IMG/VR virus record: IMGVR_UViG_3300031673_006764
Coordinates: 1-20,915 of that record
Direction: 5' to 3' (one strand)
Source of the DNA: a virus
Length of the DNA: 20,915 nt
Shown here piece after piece: positions 8,464-16,265 of the stretch. Numbering within the stretch: position 1 is the stretch's first letter; each line of letters opens with the position of its first letter. A model generated the notes under the pieces. The model worked only from the letters and a program-made list of their open reading frames with translations, did no database searches and was not told the DNA's origin. The translations under genes and the position numbers were made by a program.

Positions 8464-8825
8464 TACGCTACCACCTTCGTCATCCCTTTGATTCTCACGA
8501 TCGGGCATTGAAGCGTTTGCCCCATCCTCGACACGTCCTCCGCCCCGAGAACTAGGTAGTCGTATCCTGTATCGACTTCGCGAGCGATGTCGTCTTCCGC
8601 GATCTCCACTTCGATCGGCACGATCAACAGGAAGTCTTCTACCAGCGGCCTCGACGAATCGTTCGTCTTGACCGACACTCTGTCATTCGGATTCCGGCGC
8701 ACCTTCCTGCACCACTTGTTCTCGTACAGCGGCGACTCCTCCGAGTAGGTCTTCTTCACCGCATTGATGCTGTCCGGGGACTCTGTGGCCCGAAAGAAGG
8801 TGAAGAGCTTGTTCCCACCGATCAT
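8463..8825 (-). CDS. Head-closure / head-tail adaptor protein
   Basis: The gene encodes 120 residues. Its ATG at 8825 overlaps the previous stop (ATGA) and GAGGGTGG lies just upstream. The small, beta-rich sequence (RVSVKTNDSSRP, DFLLIVPIEVEIAEDDI, DYLVLGAEDVSRM, CPIVRIKGM) fits the SPP1 gp16 / head-closure class of ring proteins that plug the portal after packaging. Position between the gp6-like connector and the gp10-like protein supports this. No catalytic motif is present. Confidence in the fold is moderate because these proteins are poorly conserved. Confidence 0.6.
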   Translation of the reverse strand: MIGGNKLFTFFRATESPDSINAVKKTYSEESPLYENKWCRKVRRNPNDRVSVKTNDSSRPLVEDFLLIVPIEVEIAEDDIAREVDTGYDYLVLGAEDVSRMGQTLQCPIVRIKGMTKVVA

Positions 8826-9439
8826 CGGACCACCCTCAGTATCATCCCACTGCTCGCCAGCTTTCTGTACTGATCCTCGAACGCTTTTTCCTTGTCCGGG
8901 AAGACAGATTGAATCTCTCCATCCTGGAACTTCTCAACGTTGTCGTAGACACGGTACTGCTGGTCTACGCGCAAGAGCGTCCGGCTTGCGATTTCAGCGC
9001 AGATGTCCGTGAGCACTGCCGGCAAAGCCGTTCCGGCATCGCTGTACCCGCCAACGTAGACGACGGTGTAACGTTGTGGAGTTCTGTCACGCAGTGCTAC
9101 GCGCGACGTCTGCTCAGGCTTTGGAAGACGGATGTGCTTTGTGTAGACCCAGTACTCATCTTCGTCCGGATCCAGCACTTCCTCTTCGCTGTTGTCCGTT
9201 ACCGAAGTGACGGAGATGATGGGGGGATGATTCACACATAGAATGTGGTTCCCCCCATCAAAGATCTGCGTCACTGTTGCTTCGTCGAATCCAAGAGGTC
9301 TGAGGCATCGTGCGGCCAAATCAGCTACCACGTTCGCAATCATCGCGGTCACGTTGTACGAGTAGTCGGTAAGGCCCGTGTCCTCGTCTACTGTGACTCG
9401 CGTCGCAATCCCTATCTCAGATGCAGTCGGCCAGCCCAT
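8822..9439 (-). CDS. Head-tail connector protein (gp6/gp15-like)
   Basis: The gene encodes 205 residues from ATG 9439, preceded by AGGAGG. The N-terminal part has helices (NVTAMIANVVADLAARCL). A beta region follows (DGGNHILCVNHPPIISVTSV) with the PPI.SVTSV pattern seen in many gp6-like connectors, then VVYVGGYSDAGTALPAVLTD and another helical stretch (ICAEIASRTLLR). The motif Y.GGY....ALP..L...C.EIA is common in this family. Such connectors bind the portal after DNA packaging and form the first ring of the neck. The location directly after capsid and decoration genes is the usual one. Confidence 0.8.
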   Translation of the reverse strand: MGWPTASEIGIATRVTVDEDTGLTDYSYNVTAMIANVVADLAARCLRPLGFDEATVTQIFDGGNHILCVNHPPIISVTSVTDNSEEEVLDPDEDEYWVYTKHIRLPKPEQTSRVALRDRTPQRYTVVYVGGYSDAGTALPAVLTDICAEIASRTLLRVDQQYRVYDNVEKFQDGEIQSVFPDKEKAFEDQYRKLASSGMILRVVR

Positions 9440-9448
9440 GCCGTCCTC

Positions 9449-10060
9449 CTAGACGCCCTTGTAGATCTCCCAGTACGTTGCCGTCGATGCGCCGACTCCA
9501 GGCTCGGATACCGACGTACCAGCCGTCACTTCGGCCTCTGCCAAAGCTCGGCCAAACGCCGCTATGCACTTGAAGTAGAAGCAGTCATTCTGAACGATGT
9601 CGTCGACAGCGTAGACCTCGCCAAGTGCCCACTTCTTGAAGACCGGCCGTTCCATCGCACGGAAGCCGATGAAGTTGACGCCGAAGCAAGTTGTCGTATG
9701 AGTGTTCGTGTTGCGATGCTGAACACGCACATACCCACCCTCGTTCAGTTCGTCACACGAGAAGGCGATGATGTTGTCTTCGCCAAGCCCGGCCGCATCC
9801 GTGATCTCGATGTCTGCCGACGAGTATCCGACCGGCACCAAGTCCGTCCACGAGGAGTTGTCGGGGGACTTCTGGAACGTCAGATAGATCGTACCTGCCG
9901 CTTCGATGGTCCCGATCTCCACGAGGAACGCCCCGCCGCGGCATCCATGCACGAGTTTGGCTGTTCCGTCCGTCTCGGACGCAGATCCATTTCGTGCAGC
10001 CGTCGCCAGCAACGGAGTGATGTAGAACACACTATTGAAATCGCGTGTCATTTCTGCCAT
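9449..10060 (-). CDS. Probable capsid decoration protein with C-terminal CBM5/12-like module
   Basis: The gene encodes 203 residues from ATG 10060, with AAGGAAGG upstream. Residues about 1-135 look like a beta-sandwich: GGAFLVEIGTIEAAGTIYLT, QKSPDNSSWTDL and GGYVRVQHR form a pattern common in small virion decoration proteins made just after the capsid gene. Residues about 142-203 (KKWALGEVYAVDDIVQND, YFKCIAA, ATYWEIYKG) resemble a chitin-binding CBM5/12 module, with the first and last Trp in place. A decoration protein ending in a binding module could tether capsids to polysaccharide. The location after the major capsid gene fits decoration. The binding function is inferred. Confidence 0.65.
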   Translation of the reverse strand: MAEMTRDFNSVFYITPLLATAARNGSASETDGTAKLVHGCRGGAFLVEIGTIEAAGTIYLTFQKSPDNSSWTDLVPVGYSSADIEITDAAGLGEDNIIAFSCDELNEGGYVRVQHRNTNTHTTTCFGVNFIGFRAMERPVFKKWALGEVYAVDDIVQNDCFYFKCIAAFGRALAEAEVTAGTSVSEPGVGASTATYWEIYKGV

Positions 10061-10079
10061 GTTGCTTCACCTTCCTTGC

Positions 10080-11444
10080 TTACGTAAGCGTAAGCCCCGT
10101 GAGGAACTGAATGTCCTCCTCGCGCCGGATACCGAAATCGATCTCCCGCGATGCCAACACGCCAATCCTAAACGTCAGCGCGTACAGTTCCTTCAGGATC
10201 GTGATCTCGGTCTCTCCACCATCCGCAAGCATGATCGCCTTCACGTCGCCAACGAGCATCGCTCGAGACGCGGCACCAGCACCGAGATCGGTGCGAATTT
10301 GCGAGGACGTGTAGACGGGCAGGCCAAGGATGCGGTCCGCCGGCATGTTCGTCAGATCCATGATGTACGAATACTCAGCCGTTCCCGTCTTCGACTTCTG
10401 GAAATGGCTCAGATAGTCCGTGTGCATGACCCACGCACTCTGCGTTGCGGCCACGATGCCGTCGCGCCGTCGGATTGAATTGATCGCGTCCAGCAGGTTG
10501 TCGAAATCTGGCACACCGATCGACCCAGTCGTGTAGGGCGCCATCGATGGGTGATTGAAGAGCCCGAGAGGCTGCTTCGACCCTGTTCCCCTCAGACCGA
10601 CCTTCGTCTGCTCGATCGCCATTGCTGTGACGATCTTTCGACGGACGTCCTCTTCGACATTCCGCCGCGCATGCTTGATCAGGTTGAGGTAGATCGGAAC
10701 AACACACGCCATCGCATGCAGCGTCAGCGTAGCGTTGCCGTAATCGATGTCAGACGTTGAGATGTTGGTCGTGGGTGTATCCCCAGGCCAGTAGATCAGA
10801 GGATCGCGTCCTTCCTTGTCCCATTCCTGGAACTTCGGCGAGTCGGGGAAGTAGTCCACGCCCATGTTCATGAAGATCTCCTGACCGCGGAGCTTCATGA
10901 TCATGTCGGAATGGATCTCTGTCGGGATGAAGAACGAACCGGCAACTTCGGAACTGAGGTTCAGGTCCTTGAGCTGCTGCTGTCGCTCTGCGAGCTGCAA
11001 TGCCTTCTCTTCAGACATCGGTCCACGACCACGCGACTTCTGCGCCTTGAGTTCTTCGAGTTCGAGTCCTGCATCAGCCAAGAACGGATAGTCCCTGCCC
11101 AACGCCAGGATCCCGACCATGTGCGCGAGTGACAGGTCCTTCCTGTCGCGCTTCGTGCTGTCATGGATGATCGCCGGGGCAGTCAGTTTCGCCTGTGGCC
11201 CGACGCCTGTCAGTTCCAGATCCTTCGGATCGAGTGTCGTCAACGTCGGGTCGACCGCGCTCATCACCGCAGGTTTCTTCAACTCCATCGTCATCCCGTT
11301 GTCGTCCAGAAACTTCTGAACGTCTGCGGGGATCTTGGGCTCGTCCTGCCCGCCGCCCTCCTTGGCTTTCGCGAGAAGTTGCTTCGCTCCCGCGATCAGG
11401 AGTTCTCGCTCCGCCGCCTTCATTGTTGCCAGGTCTAGTGCCAT
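10080..11444 (-). CDS. Major capsid protein, HK97 fold
   Basis: The gene encodes 454 residues from ATG 11444. A GTG nine bases upstream is in frame, but AGAGGG is better spaced for the ATG. Residues about 1-165 are charged and helical (MKAAERELLIAGAKQLLAKA, later MSEEKALQLAERQQQLKDL) and look like a delta-type scaffolding and propeptide region removed by the protease. The HK97 shell domain then begins near AGSFFIPTEIHSDM. Family signatures include ISTSDIDYGNATLTLHAMAC, RRKIVTAMAIEQTKVGLRGT, GTGSKQPLGLFN and ADRILGLPVYTSSQI. It forms the icosahedral shell. Its position directly after the protease gene matches HK97 order. Confidence 0.95.
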   Translation of the reverse strand: MALDLATMKAAERELLIAGAKQLLAKAKEGGGQDEPKIPADVQKFLDDNGMTMELKKPAVMSAVDPTLTTLDPKDLELTGVGPQAKLTAPAIIHDSTKRDRKDLSLAHMVGILALGRDYPFLADAGLELEELKAQKSRGRGPMSEEKALQLAERQQQLKDLNLSSEVAGSFFIPTEIHSDMIMKLRGQEIFMNMGVDYFPDSPKFQEWDKEGRDPLIYWPGDTPTTNISTSDIDYGNATLTLHAMACVVPIYLNLIKHARRNVEEDVRRKIVTAMAIEQTKVGLRGTGSKQPLGLFNHPSMAPYTTGSIGVPDFDNLLDAINSIRRRDGIVAATQSAWVMHTDYLSHFQKSKTGTAEYSYIMDLTNMPADRILGLPVYTSSQIRTDLGAGAASRAMLVGDVKAIMLADGGETEITILKELYALTFRIGVLASREIDFGIRREEDIQFLTGLTLT

Positions 11445-11458
11445 CGTTACCACCCTCT

Positions 11459-12562
11459 TTATCCGAGTGCTTCCACGACATCGGCGCCGAGTTCTATGTA
11501 CTCCAGCTCCAGTTCGCGGATTCGTTCCTCTGCCGTCGCCAGAGCGAGTTCCTTCTCGGCCATGGCGCCCTCGTTTTGCTCGATGATCTCTCCAATCAGT
11601 TCAAACGCTTCAGCGACCGGCAGTGCGCCGGCGGCAGCTGCCAACCGGATCTCTGCGAAGGTCTTCTTTTCATCTGCACATTCAGATCCACCCGTAGTGC
11701 CTTCTACCGCCGCCGTACACGTCATTGCTACTTCCGCCCCGCCGCCCTCTGCCAAGGCCGCTTTCACGCCATCTCGCACTGCCTGACGTAGTTCCTTCTC
11801 GCCTTGCAGATGAATGTTGACTGGCACGTGAAGCGGTGCTCCCTTGTGTTCGAACTCCTCAAACCACTTTCGCAGAATCGGAGATGCGCCAGCATAGACC
11901 TGCTCCGCGTAGGCACGGAACATGGCCTTCAAGCCGTCCGTTCGCATTGCCTCGCGATTCGATGGCAAGGACACAGGGCTGTGCTCGAGCAACTCCCACT
12001 CCTTGATGTCCCATCCGCCCCAGAAGTTATCCTTGTCGATCGGCTCCCAGTCTTCGAGCAGGAATCCGACGGAGACGCAGTTCAGGATGTGGCCTTCCCA
12101 CATCTCGTAGTACGCCTTCCCTTCGGTGTATGCGTTCTCCACAGTCCACTGCCACCGCGCCCAACTCATTGCTTTGTACTGCTCGAGCACTTCACTGAAG
12201 CCAACTGGAATCGCGTGCTTGTGCAACGGGAACACCGTCGGATTCTTCTCGTAGTTCTCCGTGATGATCATGCCGTCTTGCCACATGATGTCCCCATCAC
12301 GGTCAGGCATGGACGACGAGATGATGGATTCTGCTTTCGGCCGCCCTTCGAGCAGTACTCCACTCTGTGCGCCTACTTCGAACACCCGCACTGGCTCTCC
12401 GATATCTGCCGGCAGAGAACGCTCGTGCAGGGCGTACTTGTACATTCCCGTGAGGTTCCCTTCCTTCAACAGATCCCGAATCTCGCCTCGATCAAGAACA
12501 ACGTGACCGCCGTCCTCTCCCTTTACCGAAACTTCGGTTGCTGTCAGAGCCTTCCTAGCCAT
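11459..12562 (-). CDS. Prohead protease (HK97 / S78 family) with scaffold-like C-terminus
   Basis: The gene encodes 367 residues from ATG 12562, five bases after GGAGGAG-type sites and overlapping the zinc-ribbon stop by eight bases. The S78 signature is clear: DRDGDIMWQDGMIITENYEK near residues 87-106, LHKHAIPVGFSEVL with the likely catalytic His (114 or 116), CVSVGF with the likely catalytic Ser 164, and LLEHSPVSLPSNREA at about 191-205. The protease matures the prohead by cutting scaffold and capsid propeptides. Typical family members end near 200-230 residues. Here about 140 more residues follow, rich in Ala/Glu with a predicted coiled coil at about 320-360, which suggests a fused scaffolding segment. 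Confidence 0.93.
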   Translation of the reverse strand: MARKALTATEVSVKGEDGGHVVLDRGEIRDLLKEGNLTGMYKYALHERSLPADIGEPVRVFEVGAQSGVLLEGRPKAESIISSSMPDRDGDIMWQDGMIITENYEKNPTVFPLHKHAIPVGFSEVLEQYKAMSWARWQWTVENAYTEGKAYYEMWEGHILNCVSVGFLLEDWEPIDKDNFWGGWDIKEWELLEHSPVSLPSNREAMRTDGLKAMFRAYAEQVYAGASPILRKWFEEFEHKGAPLHVPVNIHLQGEKELRQAVRDGVKAALAEGGGAEVAMTCTAAVEGTTGGSECADEKKTFAEIRLAAAAGALPVAEAFELIGEIIEQNEGAMAEKELALATAEERIRELELEYIELGADVVEALG

Positions 12563-12716
12563 TGCTACGCTCCTCCTTCTGGCATGGCGCCGATCGCGCC
12601 GCCCCTTTCTTAACGATGCCCCGACCCACGGACAGCGTTTGTCTACCGCACCGTGGGCATGTCGTCTGTGAGATGCTGGCACGCACTGCTCCGCAGGTCG
12701 GGCACATTCGTTTCAC
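12555..12716 (-). CDS. Small zinc-ribbon protein, 53 residues
   Basis: The start is GTG 12716, with AAGGAG six to seven bases upstream, directly after the previous stop at 12719. The alternative upstream ATG lies inside that gene. Four cysteines form two CxxC pairs (CPTCG at residues 5-9 and CPRCG at 20-24), a rubredoxin-like zinc knuckle. The C-terminal half is basic (GRGIVKKGAARSA). It overlaps the protease start by eight bases, so translation is coupled. The role is unknown. Small zinc ribbons are often found in phage late operons and may bind nucleic acid or protein. Confidence 0.75.
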   Translation of the reverse strand: MKRMCPTCGAVRASISQTTCPRCGRQTLSVGRGIVKKGAARSAPCQKEERSNG

Positions 12717-12718
12717 GT

Positions 12719-13144
12719 CTACTCCTTCGGTTCCTCGATGATCGGCAAGAGTCCGGCCAGCGCATCCCAAGGGATGACCGTCTCATCCTCCGAGTTTGGA
12801 TCCTTGAACTTCTCAAGACTCAGCTTCTCACGAAGCGAGATCTTCACCTCTTGCTTCCCGATTTCGGCGACACCCGCGATGTACACTTCCTTGGCCTCAT
12901 CGCTCTTGAAAACGTATTGGCCCATCCCGGGCGCCACTTCAATCGTCTTCGGGTTTCCCTTCTCGTCGAGTTCACAGTGCTTCTTCGCCAGCTTCTGCCG
13001 CTCGCCTTGGTAGACTTCCAGGTGTGGACTGATCTCCATCACTACTCGTGCGAGTTCGTACGAAGTCCTGACGGGAAGGTTGATCCCCGTGAACTTCGCG
13101 ACCGCTGCCTGGATGCCCTGCGCTTGCGTCAACGTCACTTTCAT
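12719..13144 (-). CDS. Small protein of phage head cluster, possible DUF1617-type
   Basis: The gene encodes 141 residues from ATG 13144 after AAAGGAG. The N-terminal half is helical (MKVTLTQAQGIQAAVAKF, YELARVVMEISPHLEVYQGE), followed by KLAKKHCELDEKGNPKTIEV and a C-terminal part ending IPWDALAGLLPIIEEP. The pattern of a helical pair, then a KK..ELDE.GNPK turn, recalls DUF1617-type phage proteins of unknown function, but I cannot confirm this. It begins the run of genes leading to protease and capsid after a hairpin-containing gap. A role in head assembly is a guess from position only. Confidence 0.7.
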   Translation of the reverse strand: MKVTLTQAQGIQAAVAKFTGINLPVRTSYELARVVMEISPHLEVYQGERQKLAKKHCELDEKGNPKTIEVAPGMGQYVFKSDEAKEVYIAGVAEIGKQEVKISLREKLSLEKFKDPNSEDETVIPWDALAGLLPIIEEPKE

Positions 13145-13175
13145 CTCTACTCCTTTGCTGCTCTCTCTTGCTTCT

Positions 13176-13223
13176 GCGGCCCTATGCCGCGGTGATTAGG
13201 GGCGGGAGCCGAAGCCCCCGCCC
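13176..13223 (-). other. Two RNA hairpins between repeat-protein gene and head genes
   Basis: The first hairpin (13200-13223) has a 10-bp GC-rich stem, GGGCGGGGGC pairing with GCTCCCGCCC (one G-U), closing a TTCG loop: the very stable C(UUCG)G tetraloop in RNA. The second (13176-13190) is GCGGC-ATAGG-GCCGC. No T-run follows either, so they are not standard intrinsic terminators. They may stabilise or punctuate the mRNA between the 1005-residue protein gene ending at 13232 and the gene starting at 13144. Confidence 0.6.
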
Positions 13224-13231
13224 GTCAATGC

Positions 13232-16200
13232 CTACGTTACCATCTTGGCAGTAATCCTGGCTGCAACACCATCGATGAAGCAATCGATGTAAACGTCAGC
13301 CCCACCGCCATTCGCGCCGCCGGTCACCTGCGAAGTGATATCGCAAAGGCCGTCCCAGTTGCCATTCGCTGGCCTGAGTCGGAATCCGACAGCTTTGCCG
13401 GTGTGCGTTCCGCCCAGCTGGCCGCCAATTGAAAGTCCGCATGCGAAGGTGCTTGCAGCAATCGTAGCGCCAGCAGGAACGTCTACCGAGAAATGATGAG
13501 CCGGGAAGTCGGTAACGCTGCCAGAAGCAGTGATCGTCACCCCGGTCTTGACCAGAATCGAACTCCAGCCACCAGAGAACGTGCCAGAAGTTTCAACATC
13601 CGCCGCAAGATACATGTAATCATGGCTCGTTGAACACGATACAGCAGCATCTGTAACCGCAGTGGATACCAAGAATCCCATGAGGAACGCCTCGGTATAG
13701 CCCGCGGCGAGTTTCACTCCTCCATCGTCGAAGTAGATCTCTGCCCCTGAATGCTGAGTGACACCATCCAGCGGGATACCAGAGCCAGATAGAGCGTATG
13801 ACGCTGTACCGACTTGAATCGCTTCGACACAAGCGGTTGGCTCAACTCGAAGCCCCACGTCCCATTTGCCAGCGCCAGGAACGCGCACTCTGTAACCAGC
13901 AGCATTGCCAGTATGGGTTCCGCCGAGATTCCCGCCGACCGAAACACCGCAGGCCCATGTGCCAGTTCCAATCACGGCGGTAGCAGGAACATCGCATGTG
14001 AAGTGAGCACCACTGAAGTCGCAGACACCACTTGACGTGGTAATCGTAACCCCGGCTTTGACCAACATGCTGCCCCAGGTTGCGCCTACGCCACCAGCCG
14101 TAGTGACATCTTCGGCTAGGTACACATAATCGTGTGCCGTGTAGAGGGACACGTCAGCAACTGTGATCTCGGTCGAGACCAAGAATCCGGCTCGCAATGC
14201 TTCTGTGTAACCAGCCGCGAGCTTCACGCCGCCGTCGTCGAAGTAGAACGAGACGCCTTCATGGGTGGTGACGCCGTTTAGCGGAAGGCCCAAACCGGAT
14301 GCGGCAAAGGACTCTGCTCCGACAGCAATCGCCTTGGTCATGGCCGAAGGCTCCATATTGAGGCCTGTGGTGATCGTACCATCGATATTGATGCCCGTGG
14401 TAGAATCGCCGATCTCAACACCAACCGCTGCGTCCGCGATGTAGAGACCGTAGTCCCAGTCCACGCCGCCATTCTTCAAGCATTCGAACGCGGCCGTTCT
14501 GGCGGTCCCCGTAGTCGAGATCGCCGCGACTTCCAACTGCGCTCGCACACCATTCAACGTGTGTCCGGTGACAAGCGTGAGCGTCGCTCCAGCCTTCACG
14601 TTGAAGTACCCGCCAGCCGTGAAGCATCCCGTGTCGGAGAGGGTCACGCCAGTACCGGCCTCGACCTGCCCCCAAACGGCTGCAGCGTTGTCTGCGCCCG
14701 TCAGATCAACAGAGTTGGACAAGTACAGTTCCGTCCAAGTTCCAAAGAACGAGTTGCTGTTCGCCTGACTCACGGTAACTGTCAACGCATGATACGCCGC
14801 CGCTGCCGCTGTGTTGTTGATGTCAGTGTTGACTCTTCCAACCGTTTGGCTCACCCAATCGTATCCGTCGCCAGTGATCTGAGTGCCAGTCGCTCCGGTA
14901 CCCCAGTCAGTGACTCCACCGAAGACCATCTTGCCTTCGCTGTAGATACCAGTCGTCACATCGGCAAGATAGATACCGTAGTCCCAGTCAACCCCACCGT
15001 TCTTCAGGCATTCGAACGCAGCTGATTTACCAGCATTTGTAATCGCGGCAACTTCAATCTGCGCCCTGACACCGTTCAACGAATGGCCAGCAGCGACCGT
15101 AAGGGTTGCTCCTGCAATGACGTTGGAATAAACACCAGCAGTAAAGCACCCTGTATCTGAGAACGTTACGCCAGTCCCAGCTTCAACTTGGCCCCAAACA
15201 GCAGCAAAGTTGTCGGCCCCCGTTAGGTCAACCGAGTTCGAGATGTAGAGTTCCGTCCATGTACCGAAACAGGAGTTGCTGCCAGTCTGACTCGCACCAA
15301 CTGTCAGCGCGTAGTACGCCGCTGCAGCAGCCGTGTTGTTCAGGTTGGCGTCGATGTGTCCCACTGTCTGCGAGACCCAGTCATACCCTGCTCCGTCGAT
15401 CAGAACACCCGTCGCACCTGTTCCCCAGTCGGTAATACCACCGAACACGAATTTACCCGTGCTCGAGTTGTACCGGAAGTAGTTGTCGGCGGCTTCTCCG
15501 CTGTAGAAGTACACGTCTCCCGCAGCCGTTCCACCAATACCAATCTGCAATGCAGCCGTAGTACAGGTCGCCGAGACAGCAATGCCCGTTACAATCGATC
15601 CAACACCGCTGTCGTCAATCAGGATCCCAGCAGTCATGTTTGGACTCGCGTTCAGGATGTACAGACCGTAGTCGCAGTACGCTCCCGCTGCCGTCACTCC
15701 AAAGACCAACGCCGTGACGCCGTCGTAGTTCACCGTGGAGTTGTACTCAAGGCCCAATCCGTAAACCCGGCCATCGTACGACCCCGAACATCCAGCAGCG
15801 ACGATTCCTTTGAGCGCCGCAATCTCACTTGTCGCAGCCCCAGCCGTGAAGGCGCCAACAAGCAATACGTTCCCGTACACTCCGAAACCGTCGTTCACTG
15901 TGCAGGTCGCGGCAGGATCGATGTACAGATTTCCGAACACCCCGTAGGCGTTCGTAATGACGTAGTCAACATGGACATCGCCTCGAATGCCGATTATCCC
16001 GCCAGCCGTACTCCACGAATCCGTGTAACCTGCCGATTGCTGAAGATCAACATCGATCCCAGTCACGAACACATCGCTCGCCAGTGGAACGTCGATGTCA
16101 ACTACAATCGGTTCCCCCGTCGCGAAGTCAACATCGATGTTCAGCCCACCAAGAGTCTCAAGGACTCCCGCGTCAGTTATGCCTGCGATGCATGTACTGC

Positions 16201-16249
16201 AGTCACTCGCAACCCAATGCACCCTATAGTCGTCTTTGTCTAGTGGCAT
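13232..16249 (-). CDS. Large repeat-containing virion-like protein, 1005 residues
   Basis: The start is ATG 16249, eight bases after AAAGAGG. An in-frame GTG at 16258 is too close to that site. The protein is Gly/Ala/Thr-rich and beta-strand-rich with few charges, like fibre or surface proteins. Residues about 266-439 and 440-613 are one tandem duplication (YDWVSQTVG, WTELYLSNSVDLTGADN, WGQVEAGTGVT, FECLKNGGVDWDYG). Residues about 639-808 and 809-969 are another (YFDDGGVKLAAGYTEA, GFLVST, GGTHTG). Cysteines recur at matching positions (368/542, 414/590, 767/937). There is no signal peptide, catalytic motif or recognised family. It lies between portal and protease, where such a large protein is unusual. 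I infer a head-surface or fibre-like role. Function is unknown. Confidence 0.85.
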   Translation of the reverse strand: MPLDKDDYRVHWVASDCSTCIAGITDAGVLETLGGLNIDVDFATGEPIVVDIDVPLASDVFVTGIDVDLQQSAGYTDSWSTAGGIIGIRGDVHVDYVITNAYGVFGNLYIDPAATCTVNDGFGVYGNVLLVGAFTAGAATSEIAALKGIVAAGCSGSYDGRVYGLGLEYNSTVNYDGVTALVFGVTAAGAYCDYGLYILNASPNMTAGILIDDSGVGSIVTGIAVSATCTTAALQIGIGGTAAGDVYFYSGEAADNYFRYNSSTGKFVFGGITDWGTGATGVLIDGAGYDWVSQTVGHIDANLNNTAAAAAYYALTVGASQTGSNSCFGTWTELYISNSVDLTGADNFAAVWGQVEAGTGVTFSDTGCFTAGVYSNVIAGATLTVAAGHSLNGVRAQIEVAAITNAGKSAAFECLKNGGVDWDYGIYLADVTTGIYSEGKMVFGGVTDWGTGATGTQITGDGYDWVSQTVGRVNTDINNTAAAAAYHALTVTVSQANSNSFFGTWTELYLSNSVDLTGADNAAAVWGQVEAGTGVTLSDTGCFTAGGYFNVKAGATLTLVTGHTLNGVRAQLEVAAISTTGTARTAAFECLKNGGVDWDYGLYIADAAVGVEIGDSTTGINIDGTITTGLNMEPSAMTKAIAVGAESFAASGLGLPLNGVTTHEGVSFYFDDGGVKLAAGYTEALRAGFLVSTEITVADVSLYTAHDYVYLAEDVTTAGGVGATWGSMLVKAGVTITTSSGVCDFSGAHFTCDVPATAVIGTGTWACGVSVGGNLGGTHTGNAAGYRVRVPGAGKWDVGLRVEPTACVEAIQVGTASYALSGSGIPLDGVTQHSGAEIYFDDGGVKLAAGYTEAFLMGFLVSTAVTDAAVSCSTSHDYMYLAADVETSGTFSGGWSSILVKTGVTITASGSVTDFPAHHFSVDVPAGATIAASTFACGLSIGGQLGGTHTGKAVGFRLRPANGNWDGLCDITSQVTGGANGGGADVYIDCFIDGVAARITAKMVT
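13343..13825 (-). repeat. Repeat B, copy 2 (coding)
   Basis: Second B-type copy, starting EAIQVGTASYALSGSGIPLD, offset by 170 residues from copy 1. It ends near NWDGLCDI, after which a short unique C-terminus follows. Confidence 0.85.
13826..14335 (-). repeat. Repeat B, copy 1 (coding, 170 codons)
   Basis: First copy of the B-type duplication, starting at KAIAVGAESFAASGLGLPLN. It shares YFDDGGVKLAAGYTEA, GFLVST, the HDY.YLA motif, a WACGVS-type cysteine and the GGTHTG motif with copy 2. Confidence 0.85.
14411..14932 (-). repeat. Repeat A, copy 2 (coding)
   Basis: Second A-type copy, starting KMVFGGVTDWGTGATG. It is offset by 174 residues from copy 1 and carries a two-residue insertion before FECLKNGG. 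It directly abuts copy 1. Confidence 0.85.
14933..15454 (-). repeat. Repeat A, copy 1 (coding, 174 codons)
   Basis: First copy of the A-type duplication in the 1005-residue protein, from KFVFGGITDWGTGATG to the ADVTTGIYSEG segment. It shares most residues with copy 2, including WGQVEAGTGVT and FECLKNGGVDWDYG, but the DNA differs at many third codon positions. Confidence 0.85.
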
Positions 16250-16265
16250 TTCGTCCACCTCTTTC

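Noticed and set aside
9245-10087. 280-codon plus-strand open frame
   Set aside because: It spans two well-supported minus-strand genes and their boundary, and encodes an Arg/Cys-rich product typical of antisense shadows.
11804-12613. 269-codon plus-strand open frame opposite the protease gene
   Set aside because: The protease family signature on the minus strand is clear; this product has no motif.
13200-13223. Intrinsic terminator after the repeat-protein gene
   Set aside because: The stem-loop is strong but no T-run follows, so I list it as a hairpin only.
15356-16243. 295-codon plus-strand open frame opposite the repeat protein
   Set aside because: The product has biased composition and no recognisable motif, and the minus strand holds convincing repeats at protein level.
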